From the NCBI GenBank assembly GCA_937874275.1, contig CALNAU010000040.1:1-31520 (forward strand): a DNA stretch of 31,520 bases, in the 5' to 3' direction. A model generated the notes under the pieces. The model did no database searches, was not told the DNA's origin, and was given only the letters and a program-made list of their open reading frames with translations. This DNA is from an uncultured Clostridia bacterium. GTDB lineage: Bacteria; Bacillota; Clostridia; Christensenellales; Aristaeellaceae. Positions 1 to 7,756 of the stretch are shown here, in pieces; position 1 is the first letter of the stretch; every line of letters starts with the position of its first letter. Both the position numbers and the translations under genes were made by a program.

Positions 1-280
1 TCCCCGGTGGAGTACCTGAGAGCGTTCACTGTCCAACATGTTTGACTAACCTACATTATTTCGGGGCTGGAAAGATTTTGTGCAACGTATTTGGGGCAAG
101 CCGAATGAAAAGAGAGATGATTCGGTGTTTGTTGTGCTTTTTATCGATTATGTTTTCCCTGATTAGACCACATGTGATTTACGGTTGAGGTTAATCTGCT
201 AATTCGCTGAAACGCAGGAAGTACCTAATCTTCACAATCACAATACGTTTTTGCGATTCAACCTTCATGGTGCGTGTGGC
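1..280. other. Left-edge region without a firm gene
   Basis: No convincing gene is seen here. One plus-strand frame is open from the window edge to a TGA at 186-188 and could be the tail of a gene that begins outside the window. Within it, an ATG at 105 would give a 27-residue peptide with a hydrophobic middle, preceded by a weak GGGG. I recognise no family, so neither reading is called as a CDS. The stretch looks more AT-rich than the genes that follow. Confidence 0.35.
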
Positions 281-309
281 TTGAACCGCTTGTCCAAAAC
301 TCATATAAT
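281..309 (+). promoter_or_regulatory. Sigma-A promoter of the yycJ-rsmG gene chain
   Basis: TTGAAC at 281-286 and a perfect TATAAT at 304-309 are separated by exactly 17 bp, which puts the transcript start near 316. The promoter lies inside the longest possible upstream extension of the next reading frame. It therefore rules out a start near 274 and supports the ATG at 358. Confidence 0.8.
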
Positions 310-357
310 AAGGAAGCCCTGCGGGAAGCCCCGCGGGAGATAGGAAATTTCGAACGG

Positions 358-1158
358 ATGAAGCTGGAGTTTTGTTCCCTAAACAGCGGTTCCTGCGGCA
401 ACGCGACCTATGTGGCCGCTGGTGATACAAGGGTTTTGATTGATGCCGGCATCAGCGGCAAGGCGATCACCGGGGCGCTGGATACCATCGGTGTGTTGCC
501 CGAAACGTTGTCCGCGATCCTGGTTACACACGAGCATGTTGATCACATCCGGGCCGTAGGCGTACTTAGCCGCAAATATCACATCCCTGTCTACGCCAAT
601 GAGCGCACCTGGGAGAAGATGGCGCGCACGGTAGGCGAAGTGCCGATTGGCCAGCGGCGCGTGTTTGAAACAGATTATGATTTTTATGTCGGGGATTTGG
701 CTGTGATGCCTATCGCCATTCAACACGACACGGTGGAGCCGGTCGCGTTTCGCTTATACGCCGGGGGCCGCAGTGTCGCGGTGGCGACGGACATGGGCGC
801 AGTGCCCAAGCGGGTGCTTAAGCAGCTGGCCGGTGTGGATGTGCTGCTGATGGAGAGCAATCATGATGAAGAAATGCTTCGCAACAACATCCGATATCCC
901 GAGTCGCTCAAGCGCCGCATATTGGGAACGCATGGGCATCTGAGCAACAACAGTTGCGCCATTACGCTGATGGATTTGTACGAGACAGGCGTTCGCCGGG
1001 CTGTGCTGGGGCATTTGAGCGATGACAACAACACGCCGGAGCTGGCCATGCACACTGTTGTGGAAGCCCTGAACAGACAAGGCCTCAGGCCCGGCCAGGA
1101 TATTCTGCTCGATATGGCATGGCGCGACAGAGTCGGCGGGTACTACGTCATTGAGTAG
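358..1158 (+). CDS. yycJ: YycJ/WalJ-type MBL-fold metallo-hydrolase
   Basis: The product has 266 residues, the usual length for the family. It opens with the typical block LNSGSCGNATYV (about residues 8-19) and LIDAGISGK (28-36), followed by the metal-binding HEHVDH at 58-63. Later metal ligands include the TDMG aspartate and the histidine of the HGHLSN block. YycJ/WalJ proteins are cytoplasmic metallo-beta-lactamase-fold hydrolases, probably acting on nucleic acid and linked in Bacillota to the WalRK cell-wall regulon and to coordination of replication with division. In many Bacillota the gene sits beside walRK. Here it heads a different chain and overlaps the next gene by 8 bp. The ATG at 358 was chosen because a strong promoter lies just upstream at 281-309. 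The exact substrate is unknown. Confidence 0.88.
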   Translation: MKLEFCSLNSGSCGNATYVAAGDTRVLIDAGISGKAITGALDTIGVLPETLSAILVTHEHVDHIRAVGVLSRKYHIPVYANERTWEKMARTVGEVPIGQRRVFETDYDFYVGDLAVMPIAIQHDTVEPVAFRLYAGGRSVAVATDMGAVPKRVLKQLAGVDVLLMESNHDEEMLRNNIRYPESLKRRILGTHGHLSNNSCAITLMDLYETGVRRAVLGHLSDDNNTPELAMHTVVEALNRQGLRPGQDILLDMAWRDRVGGYYVIE

Positions 1159-1924
1159 GCCAAGGTGGTTCTGGTTGGCAGGCGCTGCCGGCAGCGTTCT
1201 GGGGGGCATCGGGGTGATTGTGATGGCCAGGCGATCGATGTCTGCTAGTGGAACGGTGCCTGTGAATCTGGTGTATGCCCTCATCGCTGTACAAGAAATC
1301 CTGTTGATTGGCCTGCCGACCATTTTCATTTGGATGCGCTCTACTGAAGCGAAGGAAGGCTTATCTAAGCAACTGAAGCGTCCGGATGCATACTCGCTTG
1401 GCCTAACCATATTAGCCGCCGTTTCTTTTGCGTTGGCTTCTATCCTGCTGATTGGGTTATGGATGGTGTTCCTTCAGGATGTAGGCATCACATTACCCGA
1501 GCAGACGGATATTCCGCCGCCGGCAGGTGCGCTCGGTTTGGCCTGGGCGGTGATTACTGCGGCTGTGATCCCGGCATTCTGTGAAGAATTGCTGTTCCGG
1601 GGCTTGCTGTTGCGGTTTCTGAGGCGAAAGCGGGGAAATCGATTTGCCGTGCTGGTAAGCGGTCTCATCTTCGCAGTGCTTCATTTCTCCTTTCAGGGAT
1701 TTGCGCCACTGCTGCTGATTGGCTGGCTCCTGGCGGCGCTTGCGATGCGTTATGATGGTATCTGGCTGCCAATTGTGTTTCATGCGGCATACAACGCGTT
1801 GGTGCTGGTCATCAATACAATGGGCCGCCTTCCGTCCGCCAATCTTGTATTCTTTGGGGCAGGTATTTGTATCGCAACCATATACCTACTGTTTCGAAAA
1901 GGGAGGGAAGACGCATGGAACTAA
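1151..1924 (+). CDS. CPBP-family intramembrane metalloprotease (CAAX-like)
   Basis: The protein has 257 residues and is rich in membrane segments, at roughly residues 5-25, 38-62, 85-110, 130-145, 165-200 and 230-248. It carries the three CPBP/Abi motifs: EELLFR at 145-150, a histidine in FAVLHF at 178, and HAAYN at 211-215. These form the glutamate/histidine active site of the CAAX-prenyl-protease-like family. Bacterial members are proposed to cleave membrane or exported peptides, sometimes for bacteriocin self-immunity. The substrate here is unknown. The first codon appears to be TTG at 1151, inside the end of yycJ, and would be translationally coupled. An in-frame ATG at 1223 is possible but would remove the first membrane helix. 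The gene overlaps the next one by 10 bp. Confidence 0.82.
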   Translation: MSRPRWFWLAGAAGSVLGGIGVIVMARRSMSASGTVPVNLVYALIAVQEILLIGLPTIFIWMRSTEAKEGLSKQLKRPDAYSLGLTILAAVSFALASILLIGLWMVFLQDVGITLPEQTDIPPPAGALGLAWAVITAAVIPAFCEELLFRGLLLRFLRRKRGNRFAVLVSGLIFAVLHFSFQGFAPLLLIGWLLAALAMRYDGIWLPIVFHAAYNALVLVINTMGRLPSANLVFFGAGICIATIYLLFRKGREDAWN

Positions 1925-2622
1925 TCGTGATTGGGTGCGACGGTTCCTACCCTGCCGCCAATGGCGCTTGCAGTGGATTTCTTGTGCGGGCTGATGATGG
2001 CAGCACTGTGTTGTTAGATTGCGGCAGCGGGGTGCTGGGCAAGCTAATGGCGCTGATGGACCCAGCCAATCTGAGCGCGGTGGTGATTACGCACTGGCAT
2101 GGTGATCACGCGGCGGATTTGCTGACGCTGCGGCATTACCTGTTGATTCACAACAAACGTTTGCCTCTGTATGCGCCGCTGGATAACAGTCTGTTGATGC
2201 AGCTGTGCGAACATGAGGAGTTTGTTCTGAAGGACATCGCGCAGGCAAGCGAAGTAGGCGGCATGATGATGGAGACAACGCCTGTTGTGCACGCCATGGA
2301 AGCTTTCGCTGTCAAATTAGTCTGCGACGGCAAACAGCTGGTCTATACAGGGGATACGGACCGTTGGGAGAATTTGGCTTCATTCTGCCGCGGTGCTGAC
2401 TTGTTCGTCTGTGACGCGACCTTTACATCCGAGGAGTGGAACGAGCGGATGCCCCATTTAAGCTCCTCCCAGGCGGCCACATTGGCGCGGGAGGCGGGAG
2501 TCAAACAACTGTTGCTGACGCATTTTCCGCCAACCGGGGACGGAGCCACGCTTCTCAAACAGGCCAAAGAGGTATTTGCGAACTGCTTGGCGGCAAAGCC
2601 AGGCCTGCGGATACAGGTATGA
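1915..2622 (+). CDS. MBL-fold hydrolase, YhfI/ribonuclease Z-like
   Basis: The product is a 235-residue soluble metallo-beta-lactamase-fold protein. It begins with the compact strand pattern of RNase Z-like hydrolases (IGCDGSYPAANGACSGFLV) and has the zinc motif HWHGDH at 60-65. Further metal ligands are seen in VVHAME, YTGDTD and LLTHFPPT. The size and layout match the B. subtilis YhfI group more closely than tRNase Z, because the long exosite arm is absent. The ATG at 1915 follows a good GGGAGGGAAG site. The gene overlaps its neighbour upstream by 10 bp and the next gene by 4 bp (ATGA). The substrate cannot be read from the sequence. It is the second of three MBL domains in this chain, after yycJ and before the ComEC C-terminus. 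Confidence 0.82.
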   Translation: MELIVIGCDGSYPAANGACSGFLVRADDGSTVLLDCGSGVLGKLMALMDPANLSAVVITHWHGDHAADLLTLRHYLLIHNKRLPLYAPLDNSLLMQLCEHEEFVLKDIAQASEVGGMMMETTPVVHAMEAFAVKLVCDGKQLVYTGDTDRWENLASFCRGADLFVCDATFTSEEWNERMPHLSSSQAATLAREAGVKQLLLTHFPPTGDGATLLKQAKEVFANCLAAKPGLRIQV

Positions 2623-4949
2623 ATCCCAGGGCATTTCATCGGCAGCGCCCGCTGGTGTGTATTGCCTTATTTTTTGGTGTGGGCGTGTGTATCGGGGCTT
2701 GCTGGGGAGACCTCCCCATATGGCTGCCATTGGTGGGGGTTAGCCTGGCCGCCGCTTTGCTTGCTGTTTCAATCGCTTATCAAAAACCAACGTTTATCTA
2801 TGCTGTCTGTTTCCTGGTCTTATTCACTGGTATATACCGTGCGCACTGGGCAGCCAACCCGACGATTCCAAGCGAGGGCAAGGTTCAGGTCAGCGCGCGC
2901 GTGTCCGGTCTGAGCGAGCGCCGGGAGGTGGATGGCCGTATCAAGGCAGTGCTCAAACAGGTCAAGGTCCAGGATTTGGCGGGCGAAACACATCATTTGT
3001 CCGCAGCCTATTGGACCTATTACCCCGAACGGGATGCCCCTTTGCCGGTTGATGGACAGCAGGTGATCATGGAGTCGCAACTGTATCATCCCATGGGGCA
3101 GCAAAATCCTTATGGGTTTGATTTCCGCACATATCTGCTGCAACGAGGCATTCCTGTAGGTTTGAGCGGTGCCCGTCTGATGCAACTGACCCCGGCTACA
3201 CAGGGTGAGCCGCAGGACTTCTGGCTGCGTACTCGTCTTTCATTGGCTGCTTTGTTGGATGAAGCGATGGGGAATGATAGCGCGCTGATGAAGGCGCTGA
3301 TTTTGGGCAGCCGTGATGACCTACCGGAGGAGACCGTCGCGGATTTTCGCGATGCCGGCATCGCGCATGTGTTGGCTGTATCCGGCCTGCATGTGGGTAT
3401 TCTGGCCGCGGCGCTGCTGTATGTACTCAGGCGCTTGCGCATGCCGCCCCGTGCGCGCTTTGCGGTGGTGGCGGTGGTCTTGCTGTGTTATTGCCGTCTG
3501 CTGGATTTCTCCGCGCCGGTGGTGCGCGCGGCGCTGATGAGTTGTTTGCTGATGGCCGGACAGGTTAGCCATGAACGCGTTGACCCCTTGACCAGCTTAT
3601 CGGTCGCGTTTATGACCATTCTGGCTGTCAGGCCGCTTGATATTTTAAACGCCGGGTTTCAGCTTTCCTTTCTTGCGGTCCTGGGCATCTTCACGATGGG
3701 AGACCGGCTGCAAAGCTGGTATGCCAAAGGGAAGAGACGCAAGCCAAGCAAGTGGGATGGTGTAGTCTTGGCCGTCGTTACTACAGTTTCCGCATCCCTA
3801 TTCACCGCACCTGTGGTCATGCGTGTGTTCCATCGATTTCCGTTGGTAGGGTTTTTGTTCAGTCCTATTGCCTGCCTGGTGGTCGCTTGGCTGATGTGGG
3901 GTGGGCTGCTGCTCTTGCCTGTGGCGGCCATCTGGATGCCAGTGGCGCAGGTGTTGGCGCGGCCACTCGTCTGGGTGAGCGAACGATTCACTAGTGTTAC
4001 AGCATTTTTCGCGGGGCTGCCCTTTGGCAACCTGCGCAGCGCTGCCCCCGGCGTTTTATTGATACTGGCGCTGCTCATTGTTCTTTTGCTCAGTACCCGC
4101 TATCTGCGGGTCAGGGGCTGGCGAAGGTTTGCGGCTGGGGGTGCCGCGTTGCTGGTAGGGGTGAGCATAGGCTTTGCCGGGAAAAATGACGCAGTTCGGT
4201 ATATCCAGTTCAGCGTCGGCAGCGCGGACGCCGCCGTGATTGAGGATGGCGCCACGACCTATGTGATTGATACGGCCGAACATGGGGGCGACCTGGCCAA
4301 CTATCTGCAGAGCGTGGGACGGGATGTGGACATCCTGTTCATCTCACATCTGCATAATGACCACATTGGCGGCCTGCAACAGCTGCTGGAGGCAGACATA
4401 AATATTGGACAGATTGTTCTGCCTGTGCATGGGCGCGAAGTACAGTTTTCTGACAATAGCGCACAAATTCTGTCCCTGGCGGAGGAGCGCGGCGTGCCCA
4501 TTGTGTATGCCGGGGCGGGGGATATGTTCACCTCAAATCGTGTGAAAGCAGAAGTGTTATGGCCGGTGCGAGATGCCCTCTACCCCGGGATGGATGCCAA
4601 CAATAGCTCCATGGCATTGTTGCTGGACCTTGATGGCGTGCGGTTGTTAACAGCCGGGGATTTGACAGCCGAGTACGAATTACACTCGGCCATGCCGGCC
4701 CAAGTGTTGAAGGTTGCGCATCATGGCTCCAACACCGGGACTACGGTCGACTATATCAAGTCCGTGTCGCCGCAGCTGGCGCTGCTCAGCCTCAGCGATA
4801 CGCATCAACAGCGGGCAAGCGCGGTCATGGCGCGCTTGTCGGATGAGGGAATCCCCATCCTGTCGACAGACGCAGGCAAAGCGGTTATGCTAACCATGCA
4901 CCCAGATGGCATTCAGACGCAGCATCATACAGACTGGAGGACGCGATGA
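2619..4949 (+). CDS. comEC: ComEC/Rec2 DNA-uptake channel protein
   Basis: The protein has 776 residues in the full three-part ComEC layout. Residues 1 to about 180 hold two or three N-terminal helices and a DUF4131/OB-type extracellular domain. The middle is the multi-helix competence domain with the signature AVSGLHVG. The C-terminal part is an MBL domain with HLHNDH at 577-582 and a later AHHGSN block. ComEC forms the inner-membrane channel that takes up single-stranded DNA in natural transformation, and the MBL domain is thought to be the nuclease that degrades the other strand. All visible metal ligands are present, so the gene looks functional. The ATG at 2619 overlaps the previous stop as ATGA and marks the real start; the frame is open further upstream only as a shadow. 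No comEA precedes it in this window. Confidence 0.93.
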   Translation: MNPRAFHRQRPLVCIALFFGVGVCIGACWGDLPIWLPLVGVSLAAALLAVSIAYQKPTFIYAVCFLVLFTGIYRAHWAANPTIPSEGKVQVSARVSGLSERREVDGRIKAVLKQVKVQDLAGETHHLSAAYWTYYPERDAPLPVDGQQVIMESQLYHPMGQQNPYGFDFRTYLLQRGIPVGLSGARLMQLTPATQGEPQDFWLRTRLSLAALLDEAMGNDSALMKALILGSRDDLPEETVADFRDAGIAHVLAVSGLHVGILAAALLYVLRRLRMPPRARFAVVAVVLLCYCRLLDFSAPVVRAALMSCLLMAGQVSHERVDPLTSLSVAFMTILAVRPLDILNAGFQLSFLAVLGIFTMGDRLQSWYAKGKRRKPSKWDGVVLAVVTTVSASLFTAPVVMRVFHRFPLVGFLFSPIACLVVAWLMWGGLLLLPVAAIWMPVAQVLARPLVWVSERFTSVTAFFAGLPFGNLRSAAPGVLLILALLIVLLLSTRYLRVRGWRRFAAGGAALLVGVSIGFAGKNDAVRYIQFSVGSADAAVIEDGATTYVIDTAEHGGDLANYLQSVGRDVDILFISHLHNDHIGGLQQLLEADINIGQIVLPVHGREVQFSDNSAQILSLAEERGVPIVYAGAGDMFTSNRVKAEVLWPVRDALYPGMDANNSSMALLLDLDGVRLLTAGDLTAEYELHSAMPAQVLKVAHHGSNTGTTVDYIKSVSPQLALLSLSDTHQQRASAVMARLSDEGIPILSTDAGKAVMLTMHPDGIQTQHHTDWRTR

Positions 4950-6004
4950 ACCGGGAACGCTTTTTTGACAGCCTGAAGGCCGGGGAAGTGCTGCCCTGCT
5001 ATCTGTTTGAAGGGGAGGAGGAGTATACCAAAGAAAGTGCCCTCCATGCCCTTCGGGAACAGGTGCTCAGCGGTGGCTTTGCCGACCTCAACAGTTCGGT
5101 GCTGGTCGATCCGCCCGTGGACGCGCTGATTGCCTGTGCGGAGACGTTGCCCATGATGGCGGATAAACGCTTCATTCTGGTAAAAGACTCTGCCCACCTG
5201 CTGGCAGCCAAGGCGGGACAAGGCAACGATGATAAAAAGGGCAGCAAAGGGGATGAGGCTGACCGGCTGGTCAGCTATTTATCAAACCTGCCGCAGACGG
5301 TATGCCTGGTGTTTTTCATGCGGGGGAAAGCCAATGGCACCCGCAAGGTATACAAGCAAATCGCCAAACAGGGCGGCGTCGTGTCCTTTGACCCGCTGGA
5401 GCAGAAAACCATGGTCAAGTGGATGGCCAAGGAGCTAAAGGGCTATGGTAAGCAAATTGACCATCAGACAGCGGAGCAGCTGATTTTCGCGGTGGGCAAT
5501 GATATGCACCGCCTCAGCCAGGAGTTGGGCAAGCTGGCGGCGAGTGCTGGCGACCGCGAAGGGGTGATGGTGCAGGATATACAGGATGTGTGCGCTGTCT
5601 CCACAGAATACAGGGTGTTTGATCTGTCGGACGCGCTGGTATCCGGACAAACAGCGCGCGCGAGCGCCCTCATGCAGGACATGCTGCGGGAGGGGGAACA
5701 GCGCTTGATGCTGCTCAGCCTGTTGCAGCGTCAGTACCGACAGCTGCTGTTCTTGCGCATCCTGACGGCGCAAAAGCTGCCGCAGGATGAGATTGCCAGG
5801 CAGCTGGCTGCCCCTCCCTTCGTGGTGCGCAAGTTGCAGCCGCTGGCGGCGCGATATTCTATGGATGCGCTCAAAAAGGCCTATGACCTGCTGATAGAGA
5901 CAGAGTTCCTGGTTAAATCCGGGCAAATCCCGGAGGAGGGCTCGCTGGAGCAGGCGGTGTACCGCCTGTTGGCCCTGCAAATGGAGGGACGCCGGGATGC
6001 TTGA
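4946..6004 (+). CDS. holA: DNA polymerase III subunit delta
   Basis: The protein has 352 residues and begins with the typical delta pattern, with LFEGEEEY at about residues 20-27. This leads into the Rossmann-like wrench domain, followed by an AAA+-type lid and a helical collar domain. The delta subunit opens the beta sliding clamp within the clamp-loader complex during chromosome replication. Delta lacks a working Walker A site, and none is seen here. The ATG at 4946 overlaps the comEC stop as ATGA and has GGAGG about 7 bases upstream. The comEC-holA order is common in Bacillota and supports the call. rpsT, which often lies next to holA in other genomes, is not present. The gene overlaps rsmG by 8 bp. 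Confidence 0.92.
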   Translation: MNRERFFDSLKAGEVLPCYLFEGEEEYTKESALHALREQVLSGGFADLNSSVLVDPPVDALIACAETLPMMADKRFILVKDSAHLLAAKAGQGNDDKKGSKGDEADRLVSYLSNLPQTVCLVFFMRGKANGTRKVYKQIAKQGGVVSFDPLEQKTMVKWMAKELKGYGKQIDHQTAEQLIFAVGNDMHRLSQELGKLAASAGDREGVMVQDIQDVCAVSTEYRVFDLSDALVSGQTARASALMQDMLREGEQRLMLLSLLQRQYRQLLFLRILTAQKLPQDEIARQLAAPPFVVRKLQPLAARYSMDALKKAYDLLIETEFLVKSGQIPEEGSLEQAVYRLLALQMEGRRDA

Positions 6005-6698
6005 GGTTTTGCGCCCGTTGTTAGCGACCGGCGGGCTGTATTTGCCGGAGGAAACGCTGGCTAAGATAAAGATATTTCACGATATGCTGCTGGACTGGAA
6101 CACGCGCATGGACCTCACCAACGTACCGGAGGAGGAGATGCCGCTGCGCCACTACGCGGACTCTCTGCTGCCGCTGGTGAAATCAAATTGGTTTCCCGAG
6201 GGAAGCAGCCTGATTGATGTGGGCACGGGGGCGGGGTTCCCGGGGCTGGCCCTCGCCGTTGCGCGCCCGGATTTGCAGGTCTGTCTGCTGGAGGCGCTGC
6301 AAAAACGCTGCACATTTTTGACAGCGGTATGCGATGCTCTGGGGCTGAGCAATGTGAAGGTTCTGCATGCCCGCGCGGAGGATGCCGCCCGGGAGAATAT
6401 GCGTGAGTATTATGATATTGCCTGTGCCCGTGCGGTGGCCCCCTTGCGGGTGCTGGCCGAATACTTGCTGCCATTTGTAAGAACCGGTGGTCAGGCGTTG
6501 TGCTGGAAAGGTCCTTCTGTTGAAGAGGAATTGCGCGAAGCCAAGCGCGCGCTATCCATATTGGGCGGTGCACCGGGCGAACGCTATCCCTTGCCGCTGG
6601 CCGGTGTGCAGCTGTGTGTCCAGGCCGTCACAAAAAAGGCCGCCACCCCGGCAGCCTATCCCCGCAAAGCAGGTACCCCCAAGAAAAAACCGCTGTAG
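5997..6698 (+). CDS. rsmG: 16S rRNA (guanine-N7) methyltransferase RsmG
   Basis: The product is 233 residues long, typical for the family. It has the RHYADSL block at 51-57 and the SAM-binding motif DVGTGAGFPG at 74-83. Further on are ARAVAPL, and the basic C-terminal ending RKAGTPKKKPL, which is characteristic of RsmG/GidB. The enzyme makes m7G at position 527 (E. coli numbering) of 16S rRNA, in the 530 loop, and its loss gives low-level streptomycin resistance. The start lies inside the end of holA with an 8-bp overlap. The last codons (CCG CTG TAG) coincide with the first arm of the inverted-repeat element starting at 6690, so the element or hairpin begins inside the gene end. Confidence 0.95.
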   Translation: MLEVLRPLLATGGLYLPEETLAKIKIFHDMLLDWNTRMDLTNVPEEEMPLRHYADSLLPLVKSNWFPEGSSLIDVGTGAGFPGLALAVARPDLQVCLLEALQKRCTFLTAVCDALGLSNVKVLHARAEDAARENMREYYDIACARAVAPLRVLAEYLLPFVRTGGQALCWKGPSVEEELREAKRALSILGGAPGERYPLPLAGVQLCVQAVTKKAATPAAYPRKAGTPKKKPL

Positions 6699-6919
6699 CG
6701 GTTCCAGGCCGTCAAAAAACCCTTGGTTTCTTGACGGGAAGGAACGTGGGGCCATCCGTCTCTCACTTCGTTCCCGGGCGGCGGATGGCAAGGAAGCCTT
6801 GCTATGCAGGCCTTCCGCCCCACCGCGTATGTCGCTGGGGCGGATTACGATCAGAAGGCTCCGCCCTCCGATACCTCCCTAAATTATACTTCTTTGACAG
6901 TCTGAAACCGCTGTAGCGG
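6690..6919. repeat. Structured MITE-like element with 27-bp imperfect terminal inverted repeats
   Basis: The left arm 6690-6716, reverse complemented, matches the right arm 6893-6919 at 22 of 27 positions, and all five differences are transitions. Each arm contains its own short palindrome (CCGCTGTAGCGG). Inside lie further perfect dyads: 6709-6715 with 6731-6737, 6751-6758 with 6782-6789, 6814-6822 with 6836-6844, and 6838-6844 with 6860-6866. There is also a near-perfect one in 6792-6816. The reading frames crossing it are low-complexity and look like nothing known. It sits between two convergent genes, where such elements are usually tolerated. It may be a non-autonomous mobile repeat, a structured RNA or a bidirectional terminator. 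No second copy was noticed in this window. Confidence 0.6.
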
Positions 6920-6926
6920 CTGTTAC

Positions 6927-7667
6927 CTAACCATCGCTACCATCGCTCGGATTGGAAAACGCGTACATGCCAATCCCTGCGGCAATCGCCAGGTTTAGAG
7001 AGTCAATTCGGTCCCCATGGGGGATGCGGACCGCTTGCCCGAGTTTTGAAAACGCCTCTGGCAAACCGCTGCCCTCATTGCCAAAGACAAGCGCGTGGGG
7101 GGAAGCGGCGGAACTTGATGCCGCCTGTAGAGATGTTGCGCCTTGCAACATAAAGGGATACAGCGCGTGTTGCGGGTACTTGGCTCGATACGCCTCAAAC
7201 CCCTCATATTCCATCAGCCGCAGTGAGAAGACAGCCCCCATGCTGGCTCTGACCACACGCGGGTCAAAGGCATCTGCAGCCGGCCGGATGATGGCGATAT
7301 CCACATAGCCAAAGCCCAACGCAGTGCGCAGCATAGTGCCCAAATTGCCCCCGTCGCTGGGTTGATGTAACACCAAATGATTGCGTTCCTGGGCCAGCGT
7401 TGCCTGCTCCTTGGCGAACACGGCCGCGGCGAACACGTTTTCCTTGCCGGACAGGCGGGCCAGGGCGCGGTCGGCGGTCTCCACTCGGATGTTGTGGCTT
7501 TGGCATATAGCCAGCAGGCGCTCGGTAGCATCCGAATGCTCCGCTTTGCTGTGCAGCAATACGCGCCGCACCAGTTCAGGCCGACGCGTTAGCGCCTCCA
7601 TCGAGGGAAACAAGCCGGGCGCATATGAATAATCCAGCGAGCGGCGATAGGCTTCCAGGCTGGGCAT
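6927..7667 (-). CDS. SpoU/TrmH-family RNA 2'-O-methyltransferase
   Basis: The protein has 246 residues. It carries the three SPOUT/TrmH motifs that form the knotted SAM site: NLGTMLRTA at 108-116, FGNEGSGLP at 195-203 and DSLNLAIAAGI at 222-232. The roughly 95-residue N-terminal part looks like the substrate-binding domain of rRNA methylases of the RlmB/TsnR type. The likely reaction is ribose 2'-O-methylation of 23S rRNA or tRNA; the exact site cannot be told. The start at 7667 was chosen over an in-frame Met 20 codons upstream because AAAGGAG sits 7 bases before it. It lies 89 bp downstream of the helicase gene on the same strand and may be co-transcribed with it. Confidence 0.87.
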   Translation of the reverse strand: MPSLEAYRRSLDYSYAPGLFPSMEALTRRPELVRRVLLHSKAEHSDATERLLAICQSHNIRVETADRALARLSGKENVFAAAVFAKEQATLAQERNHLVLHQPSDGGNLGTMLRTALGFGYVDIAIIRPAADAFDPRVVRASMGAVFSLRLMEYEGFEAYRAKYPQHALYPFMLQGATSLQAASSSAASPHALVFGNEGSGLPEAFSKLGQAVRIPHGDRIDSLNLAIAAGIGMYAFSNPSDGSDG

Positions 7668-7756
7668 GCAGCGCTCCTTTCGACTATATCTCACCAATAC
7701 TGGAATCGTTGGGCCAGAATACCTCACAAGCGAATAGCCAAACGCCTGTCAACGGT

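Noticed and set aside
274..357. Upstream extension of the yycJ reading frame
   Set aside because: A TTGAAC-17-TATAAT promoter lies inside it, and the family start is the ATG at 358.
6614..6916. Plus-strand small protein of about 100 codons across the repeat element
   Set aside because: It starts inside rsmG, and its sequence follows the inverted repeats. No ribosome site or family was found, so it is treated as non-coding.
7668..7756. Possible promoter in the helicase-SpoU gap (TTGACA complement at 7747-7752)
   Set aside because: The minus-35-like hexamer has no acceptable minus-10 at 16-18 bp, so the SpoU gene is more simply co-transcribed with the helicase.
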